Shown piece by piece: positions 17,237 through 25,274 of a stretch of DNA of 52,458 nucleotides. Below the pieces are notes generated by a model, which did no database searches, had not been told where the DNA came from, and worked only from the letters and a program-made list of their open reading frames with translations. Position numbers and translations under genes: made by a program. Each line of letters opens with the position of its first letter. Positions within the stretch are counted from its first letter, which is position 1. The DNA is from Saccharopolyspora rectivirgula DSM 43747 (GTDB lineage: Bacteria > Actinomycetota > Actinomycetes > Mycobacteriales > Pseudonocardiaceae): NCBI RefSeq assembly GCF_000497205.1, contig NZ_AYJW01000027.1, forward strand, positions 1 to 52,458, given 5' to 3'.

Positions 17237-18418
17237 TCAGCGCTGGGCGGAGTTCGGGAGCCAGTGGATCTCCTGGCGCAACAGCCGTGCCTGCTTGGGC
17301 ATGTTCCAACCGAGCACCCCGGTCACCCGGCCTTTCCGGCGGTACAGCGCGACGAAGCGCCGGTCGGCGGGATCTCCTTCGACGACCGCCACGTCGGCGT
17401 CGGCCGCCAGCGTGCCGTGGACTTGGATCTTGGTGGTGAACTGGTCGGTCCAGAAGTAGGGCACCGGGGTGTAGGACCGGTCGGCGCCGAGGAGGTTGTC
17501 GGCGACCGCATTGGCCTGTTCGGTGGCGTTGGTGCGGTTCTCCAGCCGTACCAGCACGCCCAGCTGCTCGTGGTGCCAGCGCGCCACGTCTCCGGCGGCG
17601 AAGACGCCGTCGGCGGCTCGGCAGCGGGAATCGCACACCACTCCGTCGTCCACCTGCAGGCCGCTGTCGGCGAGCCAGTCGGTCGCCGGCTCGGCACCGA
17701 CCGCCACCACGACCACATCAGCGGAGAGCTCCTCCCCGTCGGCCAGCCGCACCCCGGTGACCTCGCCGTCCCGGCCCACCAGTTCTTCGACCCCGGTGCC
17801 CAGGCGCAGCTGCACGCCGTTCTCGACGTGCAGCTCGGCGAGGAAGCCGGCGATCTGCGGACCGAGTTGGCCGGCCATGGGCGCCTGCTGCGGTCCGACC
17901 ATGGTGACCTCCGGGCCCAGTCCCCGCGCGGTGGCTGCGATCTCCGCGCCCAGCACGCCGTCGCCGACGACCACGAGCCGGCTGGCGCCCAGCAGCTCGT
18001 CGCGCAGGGCGATCGCGTCGTCGAGCGTGCGCAGGACGTGCACCCCGGCCAGCTGGTCCTGGCCGGGGAGGGCGCGAGGACGCACCCCGGTGGCCACGAC
18101 GACGGCCTCAGCGGCCAGTTCCCGCCCGGAAGCGGTGCGCACGGTGCGCTCTCCGACGTCCAGCCCGGCAGCTGGATCACCGAGGACGAACTCGATGTCC
18201 AAAGAGGTCAGTTGCGCTTCCGGGCGGAGTTGGGTGCGCTCCGGTTCCCACTTCCCGGAGAGGACCTGTTTGGACAGCGGGGGACGGTCGTAGGGCAGGT
18301 GCTTCTCCGCCCCGAGCACCGTCAGCTTCCCCCGGTACCCCTTCCGGCGCAGGGCCTCTGCGGTGGTGAGCCCGGCAGCTGACGAACCCACCACCAGGAC
18401 GCTGGCGGGTGCGGTCAT
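17237..18418 (-). CDS. FAD/NAD(P)H-dependent ferredoxin reductase (P450 redox partner)
   Basis: Passes electrons from NAD(P)H through FAD to a ferredoxin. The 393-residue protein has the FAD fold GSSAAGLTTAEAL (11-23), the PYDRPPLSK motif (42-50) typical of putidaredoxin/rhodocoxin reductases, VVVATGVRPRALPG, the NAD loop VVVGDGVLGAEIAA (149-162) and a second FAD motif FAAGDVARWHHEQLG. Its start overlaps the ferredoxin stop by 4 nt (ATGA), so the two are cotranslated. Together with the ferredoxin it should serve the intact P450 at 19330-20547 and formerly the broken one downstream. Confidence 0.93.
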   Translation of the reverse strand: MTAPASVLVVGSSAAGLTTAEALRRKGYRGKLTVLGAEKHLPYDRPPLSKQVLSGKWEPERTQLRPEAQLTSLDIEFVLGDPAAGLDVGERTVRTASGRELAAEAVVVATGVRPRALPGQDQLAGVHVLRTLDDAIALRDELLGASRLVVVGDGVLGAEIAATARGLGPEVTMVGPQQAPMAGQLGPQIAGFLAELHVENGVQLRLGTGVEELVGRDGEVTGVRLADGEELSADVVVVAVGAEPATDWLADSGLQVDDGVVCDSRCRAADGVFAAGDVARWHHEQLGVLVRLENRTNATEQANAVADNLLGADRSYTPVPYFWTDQFTTKIQVHGTLAADADVAVVEGDPADRRFVALYRRKGRVTGVLGWNMPKQARLLRQEIHWLPNSAQR

Positions 18419-18615
18419 TCGTCTTCGCTCAGCGCGATCGCCGCGGCCGGGCAGACGCTGGCGGCTTCCCGGACCTGGTCGTGCAGGCCCGCGTCGGGCT
18501 GGGCGTCCAGCAGGACCACGACGCCGTCTTCATCGCGCTGGTCGAACACCTCGGGTGCGATCATGACGCACTGGCCGGCGCCGCAGCACTTCTCCTCGTC
18601 GACGGACACCTTCAT
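18415..18615 (-). CDS. [3Fe-4S] ferredoxin for a P450
   Basis: 66-residue electron carrier. Cys10 and Cys16 with Cys55 of VCPAAAI provide three cluster ligands; the position of the middle Cys of a 4Fe cluster is Ala13 in KCCGAGQC, which predicts a [3Fe-4S] cluster, as in other actinobacterial P450 ferredoxins. The extra Cys11 next to Cys10 is uncommon. The rest is acidic, suiting a docking partner. AAAGGAGAT lies 5-12 nt before the ATG. It overlaps the reductase by 4 nt. Confidence 0.93.
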   Translation of the reverse strand: MKVSVDEEKCCGAGQCVMIAPEVFDQRDEDGVVVLLDAQPDAGLHDQVREAASVCPAAAIALSEDE

Positions 18616-18676
18616 GGGGATCTCCTTTCGGATTGCGGGGATGGGGCAGCGGTCCGGGAGCGACCGCTGCCCTGCC

Positions 18677-19336
18677 TCAGGGTTGCTCTGTGACCGGCCC
18701 CAGCCACAGGCCGACGATCGCGTCGATCAGCGCGGTGCCGGTCTCGTGCCAGGAGGACCAGGGGGTTCGGATGCCCGTGGCGAGCGCGTACTCCCGTTCG
18801 GCGCACGTGTACACCATCAGCTGGCGAGCCATCTCGCTGCGCCCGACGAGCACTTCGTCCGGCAGGTCGCCGATGCAGCGCCGCATGCCCTGCAGCACTT
18901 GGTGGAGCGCTGGGGAGCTGAACGACTCCTCCAGCATGACCTCCCGGAGGGTGGGATCGGCCATCACCTGCGCGCCGAAGCGGGCGAACCACGTCCGCTC
19001 GCCCAGGCTGGCGAGGTGCTCGGTGCTCGGGCGCACCAAGCAGCTCACCCAGTCCCGCAGCTCCGGGGCGGCGCCGAGCTCGGCCACCATTCGGGTCCGC
19101 AACTGCTCGATGTGGTCGGCGTGCTTGCGCACGATCGCGCGCACCAACTCCACCTTGGAGCCGAAGTGGTAGCTGACCGCGGTGTTGTTGCCCTGACCGG
19201 CCGCCTGGCTGATCCGCCGGTTGGACACGGCGAACACCCCGTTCTCGGCGAACAACTGCTCAGCAGCGCGGAGAATCGCTTCTCGCGTCATGCCGACCTG
19301 TTCGGCCCGAGCGGTCCTACCCGTCATGATCACCAT
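18677..19336 (-). CDS. TetR-family regulator embedded in the P450 operon
   Basis: 219-residue repressor-like protein. The N-terminal helix-turn-helix covers TREAILRAAEQLFAENG through RRISQAAGQGNNTAVSYHFGSKVELVRAI (about 18-67); the rest is a helical ligand-binding domain. It starts at ATG 19336 or ATG 19327 and overlaps the P450 stop at 19330, so regulator and enzyme are translationally linked. The palindrome pair at 20595-20617 in front of the P450 is the natural candidate for its operator, which would make the operon autoregulated. Inducer unknown. Confidence 0.9.
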   Translation of the reverse strand: MVIMTGRTARAEQVGMTREAILRAAEQLFAENGVFAVSNRRISQAAGQGNNTAVSYHFGSKVELVRAIVRKHADHIEQLRTRMVAELGAAPELRDWVSCLVRPSTEHLASLGERTWFARFGAQVMADPTLREVMLEESFSSPALHQVLQGMRRCIGDLPDEVLVGRSEMARQLMVYTCAEREYALATGIRTPWSSWHETGTALIDAIVGLWLGPVTEQP

Positions 19337-20547
19337 CTCACTGGAACTTCTCGGAAGCCGCCGACGAGGAGCCCCTCGATGCGCGGCAGCTCTTCCACCG
19401 GCACGGCGAGGTCCAGCGCCGGAAGTCGGCGCAGCAGCACTTCCAGGACGGTCTGCAGCTCGGTGCGGGCCAGTGCCTGACCGAGGCAGGAGTGCGCGCC
19501 GGAGCCGAAGGCCAGGTGCGGGTTCGGGCTGCGGCGCAGGTCCATCTCACCGGCGTCGTCGAAAACGCTCTCGTCCCGGTTGGCCGCCGCCATGCTGCAG
19601 ACCACGGTGGTGCCCCGCGGCACCGCAGTTCCGCTGATCTCGGTGTCCTCGTGCAGGTAGCGCACCATGCCGAAGCCGGCGTTGGGGTCGAAGCGCAGCG
19701 ACTCCTCCACCGCGGTGCGCACCAGCGACCGGTCGGCCAGCAGCTGCTCCCAGCGGGTGCGGTCGGCCAGCAGCATCGCGACCATCTTGCCGATCATGTT
19801 GGCCGTGGTTTCGTGCCCGGCGACGAGCAGTCCCTGCCCGGTGGCCACCAGGGTGGCGTCGGACATGGCGGTCCCGTTCTCGCCCTCCCGGATGAGCTCG
19901 CTGAGCAGGTCCTCGCCCGGCTCTGCTCGCTTGGCCTCGACGTGGGCGTGCATGTACTCGTCGAACTCGGCCTGGGCGGCGTCGATCTCGTCCTGCTCGT
20001 ACTTGTCCAAGTTGAGCCGGGTGTCCGACCAGTGCGAGAACTTGTCCCGGTCGGCGTCGGGGACGCCGAGGATGTCGCAGATCACCCACACCGGCAGCGG
20101 GAAACCCAGACTCGCCTTGAGGTCGGCGGGCTGGCCCTGCTCCAGCATCCGGTCGATCAGCTGCTCGGCCATCGCCTCGATCCGCGGGCGCAAGGACGCC
20201 ATGCGCTTGGCGGTGAACCACTTGCTGAGCTTCCGGCGCCAGGCCTGGTGCTCCTTGCCGCTGTCGGGGATGAGCTTGGCCGATTTGCCGTTGAACGGGC
20301 CACCGGACTTGTTCTTCGAAACCCGGGCCCCCTTTCCGTCGGGGGCTTTGCGGGTCCAGCGCGGGTCGGACAGCACGCTCTTGACGTCGTGGTACCGCGT
20401 CACCAGCACGGCCTCGTCACCGCTGGGGAGCTTCACCGGTGCGACCGGGCACTGCTGCCGCAGCTCGGCCCACTCCGCTGGTGGTTCCAGGACTTCCTCG
20501 CTGGTGAATGGAAAGTTCAGCGTCTGCTTCGTGTTGTCTTGACCCAT
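19330..20547 (-). CDS. Cytochrome P450 (intact)
   Basis: Heme monooxygenase of 405 residues, complete. It shows the I-helix oxygen-activation motif LLVAGHETTAN, the K-helix EESLR, the FDP/R-type loop and the heme loop FGSGAHSCLGQALAR with Cys354 as thiolate ligand. The N-terminus has no membrane anchor, as expected for a soluble bacterial P450. ATG 20547 has GAGGT five nt upstream. First gene of a leftward operon with TetR, ferredoxin and reductase, so it carries its own electron supply. Substrate cannot be predicted; the CYP subfamily needs a database comparison. Confidence 0.95.
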   Translation of the reverse strand: MGQDNTKQTLNFPFTSEEVLEPPAEWAELRQQCPVAPVKLPSGDEAVLVTRYHDVKSVLSDPRWTRKAPDGKGARVSKNKSGGPFNGKSAKLIPDSGKEHQAWRRKLSKWFTAKRMASLRPRIEAMAEQLIDRMLEQGQPADLKASLGFPLPVWVICDILGVPDADRDKFSHWSDTRLNLDKYEQDEIDAAQAEFDEYMHAHVEAKRAEPGEDLLSELIREGENGTAMSDATLVATGQGLLVAGHETTANMIGKMVAMLLADRTRWEQLLADRSLVRTAVEESLRFDPNAGFGMVRYLHEDTEISGTAVPRGTTVVCSMAAANRDESVFDDAGEMDLRRSPNPHLAFGSGAHSCLGQALARTELQTVLEVLLRRLPALDLAVPVEELPRIEGLLVGGFREVPVRW

Positions 20548-20594
20548 CGGTACCTCATCTGCTGGTCAGTGGTGATCCCAGTCAACCCGCCCCG

Positions 20595-20617
20595 CTCAAC
20601 TTGAGTCAATCGATTGA
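20595..20617. promoter_or_regulatory. Adjacent palindromes upstream of the P450 operon
   Basis: CTCAACTTGAG (20595-20605) abuts TCAATCGATTGA (20606-20617), both perfect, in an AT-richer patch 48-70 bp before the P450 start. Probable operator for the cotranscribed TetR protein. Confidence 0.55.
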
Positions 20618-20639
20618 TTTAAATTTCACCCCCGCAGCA

Positions 20640-21310
20640 CAGCCATCCCCGGAGGTCCGTTCGACGCCCTTCGCCCGCGCTGCGCTCGCCAGGGCTGCTG
20701 CTCCATCCGCCTCCCCGGTCGTGGTGGGGATCGTCTTCGCCGGGATCGTGGTCTCGCCGCAGCACGCCCTGATCATTCCGCTGGTTCCGCCGCTGCCCGG
20801 CTTGCCGGACTCCTCCGCGGCCAATGCACCTGGGCGGTCACCGCCATCCTGCTCGCCAGCTCGGGGGCAACGCCGGTGGCCGGTCGGTCGGGGAGACGTG
20901 CACGGCAAGAGGAGGGTCCTGCTGATCGGCCTGGCCCGGTCCGTGGCGGGCTCCCCCGTCTGCGGGGTCGGTGCAACGCCGGCGCAGGTGGTCCTCGGTC
21001 GCGCACTGCAGGGGTTGGCGCCCGGAGTCATCCCGCTGGGGATCGGCATCGTGCGGGATGCACTGCCGGCCGAACGGCTCGCCTCGGCCACCGCCCTGAT
21101 GAGAGCTTCGCTCGTCGTGGGCGGGGCGTTCGGTCCGCCCGGGGAGCCCTGCTGGGCCAGAGCACCGATTGGCACGTGCTCTTCTGGGCGGTGCTTGCGC
21201 CGTGGCGGTCGTGGGCGCCGCGATCGCCGCTGCGGTGTTCGTCTTCACTTGCCGCGCCATCGGCGTGTGCGGCGGCGAAGAGGGCCTCTGGCGCCGGGAG
21301 CAGCGGTGGC
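20640..21310 (+). pseudogene. Broken MFS transporter (DHA2-like N-terminal half)
   Basis: Pieces of a drug-exporter-type permease appear in sequence but in changing frames: HALIIPLVPPLPGL, then TWAVTAILLASSGATPVAG, then GDVHGKRRVLLIGLA (motif A) with LGRALQGLAPGVIPLGIGIV (motif C region), then GALLGQSTDWHVLFWAVLA, then AVVGAAIAAAVFVFT. At least four frame changes are needed and the C-terminal half is absent. No start codon with a ribosome binding site is seen. Confidence 0.75.
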
Positions 21311-21376
21311 GTCCCCATTCCGGTGAACAGGTGATCGGGCAGCGCGATCAGCCGTCGGGGGAGGTCTTGCCGTGCG

Positions 21377-21411
21377 GCGGCCGGAGACCGCTTGAGCAGG
21401 TCTCCGGCCGC
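21377..21411 (-). terminator. Terminator of the DUF326 gene
   Basis: Perfect 13-bp stem (21377-21389 with 21399-21411) and a 9-nt loop, 15 nt beyond the minus-strand stop. It may also end any residual rightward transcript of the MFS remnant. Confidence 0.7.
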
Positions 21412-21425
21412 TGGTCACCCGTGCG

Positions 21426-21824
21426 TCAGCTGATGCTGGTGAGCATGGCTTGGCAGGCGTCGGCGCACCGCTGGCATTCTTCGGCGCAGGCCTGGCAGTG
21501 GCTCATGTGGGTGTGGCGGGCGCACTCGTCCCGGCAGCTGTTGCACGCTTGCACGCACGCCTGCAGCATCGCGCGCGTGATGTTGGCGTCGTACTCGGTG
21601 TGGCGGGACAGCACGCGCTCGGTGACATCGCAGATGTCAGCGCAGTCCAGGTTCGTGCGAATGCACTTGCGCATTTCGGCGACGTCGTTCTCGCTCAGAC
21701 ACGCATCGGCGCAGGCCGTGCACGCCTGGGCGCACGTCATCGCGGCTTGGGAGGCTTCGGCCAGCAGGACCCGGTCGAGTCTGATTTCCGCGGGGTAGGT
21801 GTCGATCATGGTTTGCACGGGCAT
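21426..21824 (-). CDS. Four-helix-bundle Cys-rich protein (DUF326, copper-storage-like)
   Basis: 132 residues with about 18 Cys arranged every 3-4 positions along helices (CAQACTACADACLSEND, CADICD, CVQACNSCRDECARH, CQACAEECQRCADACQ). This is the pattern of DUF326/Csp-type four-helix bundles that bind Cu(I) in their core. No signal peptide is seen, so a cytosolic store is expected. ATG 21824 has GGAGGAGGAGCC upstream, a very strong ribosome binding site. No copper exporter or CsoR-like repressor is next to it. Confidence 0.88.
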   Translation of the reverse strand: MPVQTMIDTYPAEIRLDRVLLAEASQAAMTCAQACTACADACLSENDVAEMRKCIRTNLDCADICDVTERVLSRHTEYDANITRAMLQACVQACNSCRDECARHTHMSHCQACAEECQRCADACQAMLTSIS

Positions 21825-22493
21825 GGCTCCTCCTCCAGCGTCATCGATCGCTGCGCCCCGGGCTTACCCGTTCGCTCCGCACTGGTAATCGCTGTTGGAG
21901 GCGCGGATGTCCGGTGTTCCTCGCGCGGCTCGTCCGGAAGCGGTGGTTTCCGCCGTCCTGGCCAGATCTGTCTTGAATTTCCAATTCGGTGCATTGCTCC
22001 GGAAAGCCCGTTGTCGCGCACGGTGCACCTGCGTGCACTGGAACGAGCGCTGATCCGTTGAACGGCGCGGCAGTGGCGAGTGTTTGAAGCTTCACTCGAT
22101 GATTCGCCCCACAGGAGGTCGCTGTCCGAGTTGAGGGCGGCTCGTCGCGTTGCCGTTGATTTTCCCCGGCGCTACCTGGCAAATCGTGGTGCCAGTTCGA
22201 TCGAGGACGAATAGGACGAACAAATTTCCGATCCGGACAGTGCTGTTCCCAGCGGTGGCGCCTCCTGGAGAAGCTGTTAGAAAGGTGAGAGGAAGCAGTG
22301 CAGTTCCAGTCCGGTCACCCCGTGCGCGCGGGTATTTCGTCCGCGGTGCCGTCGTGGTCGATCGCAGGTCGTCCTGCGCGGCGGAATTCGGTGCGTGAAC
22401 TTCCAGGTGCGAACGCACGGGTGCGAATTGTGGACTGCGGCGCCGGCACGTCCGGGTGCGGCGCGGAGCGAGACGGAGAACCGGAAGGGACTC
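21825..22493. other. Long intergenic region between divergent genes
   Basis: About 670 bp upstream of both the DUF326 gene and the alcohol dehydrogenase. Frames crossing it lack protein-like composition. GC content falls locally, for example around 21975-22000 and 22190-22240, so promoters are likely. I see no known RNA motif. Confidence 0.5.
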
Positions 22494-23528
22494 ATGCGGG
22501 CAACCGTGATCTATGGTGCCGGGGACGTTCGGGTGGAGAACGTGCCCGACCCGGCCCTGAAAGAACCGACCGATGCCGTGGTGCGCGTGCTGCGCTCCTG
22601 CATTTGCGGCAGTGATCTGTGGCCCTACAAGTCGAAACCAGCTTCGGACGCGGGTGAGCGCATCGGCCACGAGTTCCTCGGCGTCGTCGAGGAAGTCGGC
22701 TCGGAGGTGTCGGGGCTCAAGTCCGGTGACGTGGTGGTCGCGCCATTCGTGTGGGCTGACAACACCTGCGACTTCTGCTCCGAGGGCCTGCACACCTCGT
22801 GCCGGCACGGCGGCTTCTGGGGGCAGGAGGGCGTGGACGGTGCCCAGGGCGAAGCGGTGCGGGTGCCGCAAGCCCAGGGCACGCTGGTGAAGCTGCCCGT
22901 CGGGGAGGACTCCGAGCTGCTCCCGTCGCTGTTGACGCTCGCCGACGTGTTCCCCACCGGCCACCACTGCGCGGTCACCGCTGGGGTCAACCCGCGCACC
23001 ACGGTCACGGTGATCGGGGACGGTGCTGTCGGGCTCTCGGCGGTGCTGGCCGCCCGCCGGCTCGGCGCGGAGCGGATCGTGCTGATGGGCCGGCACACCG
23101 AGCGCACCGAGCTGGGGCGCGAGTTCGGGGCCACCGACGTGGTGGCCGAACGCGGTGAGGAGGGCATCGCGAAGGTGCGCGACCTCACCGGTGGCGACGG
23201 CACCCACACCGTCCTGGAGTGCGTGGGCACCAAGCAGGCGTTGGAGATGGCCCTCGGGGTGGCCCGCGACGGCGGTGTGGTCAGCCGGGTCGGCGTGCCC
23301 CAGTACGAGGAGGGGCCGGTCGGGCCGGACATGTTCCTGCGCAACATCACGCTCACCGGTGGGGTGGCCCCGGCCCGGGCCTACATCGAAGAACTGCTGC
23401 CGGACGTGCTGGACGGCAAGATCGAGCCCGGCCGGGTCTTCGACCGCACCATCAGCTTGGACGAGGTTCCGGACGGCTATCGGGCGATGGCCGACCGGGA
23501 AGCGCTGAAGGTCCTGATCAAACCGTGA
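22494..23528 (+). CDS. Zinc-dependent alcohol dehydrogenase (MDR family)
   Basis: NAD(P)-dependent medium-chain dehydrogenase of 344 residues. Catalytic zinc ligands are visible as Cys38 in CICGSDL and the GHE motif (His59-Glu60). The Rossmann motif is VIGDGAVGLSAVLAA, near residue 175. The structural-zinc lobe reads NTCDFCSEGLHTSC, where the usual third Cys of the four is missing. ATG 22494 is chosen because GGAAGGGA lies upstream; the longer frame from 22395 has no ribosome binding site. It stands alone and ends in a strong bidirectional hairpin. Substrate unknown. Confidence 0.92.
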   Translation: MRATVIYGAGDVRVENVPDPALKEPTDAVVRVLRSCICGSDLWPYKSKPASDAGERIGHEFLGVVEEVGSEVSGLKSGDVVVAPFVWADNTCDFCSEGLHTSCRHGGFWGQEGVDGAQGEAVRVPQAQGTLVKLPVGEDSELLPSLLTLADVFPTGHHCAVTAGVNPRTTVTVIGDGAVGLSAVLAARRLGAERIVLMGRHTERTELGREFGATDVVAERGEEGIAKVRDLTGGDGTHTVLECVGTKQALEMALGVARDGGVVSRVGVPQYEEGPVGPDMFLRNITLTGGVAPARAYIEELLPDVLDGKIEPGRVFDRTISLDEVPDGYRAMADREALKVLIKP

Positions 23529-23544
23529 CGGTGCGGTAGGCAGC

Positions 23545-23587
23545 GCGGGCCGGCCCCGGTACCCCTCCCGGGCCGGGGCCGGCCCGC
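23545..23587. terminator. Bidirectional hairpin, convergent genes
   Basis: Perfect 15-bp arms (23545-23559 and 23573-23587) with a 13-nt loop fill most of the 71 bp between the dehydrogenase and the acyl-CoA ligase stops. Confidence 0.75.
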
Positions 23588-23599
23588 TGTCGATCGGTT

Positions 23600-25264
23600 T
23601 CAGCTTTGCTGGTGGCGAGCGCGGAGCTCGCGCCGCAGCAGTTTCCCGGTCACCGTTTTGGGCAGCTCGTCGAGGACCTCCACTTCGCGCGGGTACTTGT
23701 AGGCGGCCATGCGCTGCTTGCAGAAGGTGATCAGCTCCTCGGGCTGGGCGGTCTTGCCCGGGCGCAGGCTGACGAACGCCTTCACCGTTTCGCCCCGGTA
23801 GGGGTCGGGAACTCCGACGACCGCGGCTTCCCGGACCGCCTCGTGCTCGTAGAGGACGTCTTCGACCTCCCGCGGCCAGACCTTGTAGCCGCTGGCGTTG
23901 ATCTGGTCCTTCTTGCGGTCCACCAAGTAGAACCAGCCCTCGGAGTCCATGTAGCCCACGTCGCCGGTGCGGAACCAGCCGTTGGAGATCGCTTCGGCCG
24001 TTTCCTCGGGCTTGTTCCAGTAGCCGGCGACGATCTGGGGGCCGGAGGTGACCAGCTCGCCGATCTCCCCGGGTGGCAGGTCCTGCCCGTCGTCGTCGAC
24101 GACCCGGACCACCGTGTTGAACACGGGAACACCGACCGAGAGGGCGCCCGACGCGGGGTCCACCGGGGCGTCCGCTCCCAGCGGCACCGCGTGGGTGGGC
24201 GAAGTCGTCTCGGTGAGCCCGTAGATGTTGTGGATGTAGTGGCCGAAGGCCTCCTGGAACGCCCGCACCGTGCTCGGCGGGATGGGAGCCCCGCCCGAGT
24301 AGATCTTGGTCAGGCTCGTCAGCGCTTCTTTGCTGGCGTTGGGGGCGTTCATCAGCGCGATGAACACCGTGATCGCCCCGACGGTGAAGGTGGCTTGCTC
24401 GGCCTGGATCGTCTCGATGGTGACGCTCGGGTGGAGCCGGTACATCAGCACCAGCGGCGCCCCGGTCAGCATGGCCAGGGCGGCGTGGCCGATGAGCCCG
24501 GTGATGTGGAACAGGGGAGCCACCCCGAGGATCACGTCGTCACCGCTCAGCCCGATCCAGTCCCGGTAGGTCTGGGCGTTGAACACGATGTTGCGGTGGG
24601 TGGTCATCGCCCCTTTGGGCGGCCCCGTGGTGCCCGAGGTGTAGGTCAGGAGGGCCACGTCGTCCGGGGCGAGCGACACCGGTGGTGCTGCGCGGCCCCG
24701 GTGCTCGCGCAGCATTTCGCCCATGTCGACGGTGCCGTCGCAGGGGATGCGCTCGACGCCGGCGAACAGGCGTTCGTCGTTGCGCGTCTGGTACTCCAGC
24801 TCCGAGGTCGTGATCACGGTGCGCACCTGGGTGCGGGGCAGGACCTCGCGGGCGACGTCGCGGTGGAGGCTTTCCAAGCACACCAGCACGCTCGCACCGG
24901 AGTCCTGCAGGATCAGCTCCAGCTCCCGCTGCCGGTTCATCGGGTTCACCGACACGGCGATGCCGCCGGCTTTCCAGGTGCCGATCTGGGCGATGAGGAA
25001 CTGCGGGACGTTCTGCGCGTAGATGGCAACCCGCTCACCGGGGGAGAAACCGGCGTCGGTGATGCCGGCGGCGAAGGCGTCGGTGAGCTCGTCGAGTTCG
25101 CGGAGGGTGATGCGCCCGTCGAAGTACCGGATGATGTCCCCGTCGGGATTGCGCCGCACCGAGGCGGTGAACATCTCCAGCGCGTTGGCGAATTCCGGCG
25201 TGATCTCGGCCGGCTGGCCCGGGGCGTAGCGGGCCAGCCACGGCTTGCTGCTGTAGGCGCTCAT
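23600..25264 (-). CDS. Class I adenylate-forming acyl-CoA ligase
   Basis: Activates a carboxylic acid with ATP and joins it to CoA. The 554-residue protein contains the P-loop LLTYTSGTTGPPKGAM (205-220), the A5-like YGLTETTSPTHAVPLG, the hinge region TGDVGYMDSEGWFYLVDRKKDQINASGYKVWPREVE (split here across residues ~420-460) and the C-terminal catalytic Lys motif KTVTGKLLRREL. The overall sequence resembles long-chain-fatty-acid or aromatic-acid CoA ligases. It lies 10 nt downstream of the cyclase-family gene in the same direction, so the two probably act in one degradation route. Confidence 0.92.
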   Translation of the reverse strand: MSAYSSKPWLARYAPGQPAEITPEFANALEMFTASVRRNPDGDIIRYFDGRITLRELDELTDAFAAGITDAGFSPGERVAIYAQNVPQFLIAQIGTWKAGGIAVSVNPMNRQRELELILQDSGASVLVCLESLHRDVAREVLPRTQVRTVITTSELEYQTRNDERLFAGVERIPCDGTVDMGEMLREHRGRAAPPVSLAPDDVALLTYTSGTTGPPKGAMTTHRNIVFNAQTYRDWIGLSGDDVILGVAPLFHITGLIGHAALAMLTGAPLVLMYRLHPSVTIETIQAEQATFTVGAITVFIALMNAPNASKEALTSLTKIYSGGAPIPPSTVRAFQEAFGHYIHNIYGLTETTSPTHAVPLGADAPVDPASGALSVGVPVFNTVVRVVDDDGQDLPPGEIGELVTSGPQIVAGYWNKPEETAEAISNGWFRTGDVGYMDSEGWFYLVDRKKDQINASGYKVWPREVEDVLYEHEAVREAAVVGVPDPYRGETVKAFVSLRPGKTAQPEELITFCKQRMAAYKYPREVEVLDELPKTVTGKLLRRELRARHQQS

Positions 25265-25274
25265 GCCCAGCTCC

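Noticed and set aside
21841-22182. Small leftward gene upstream of the DUF326 gene
   Set aside because: No start signal, no domain and random-looking composition.
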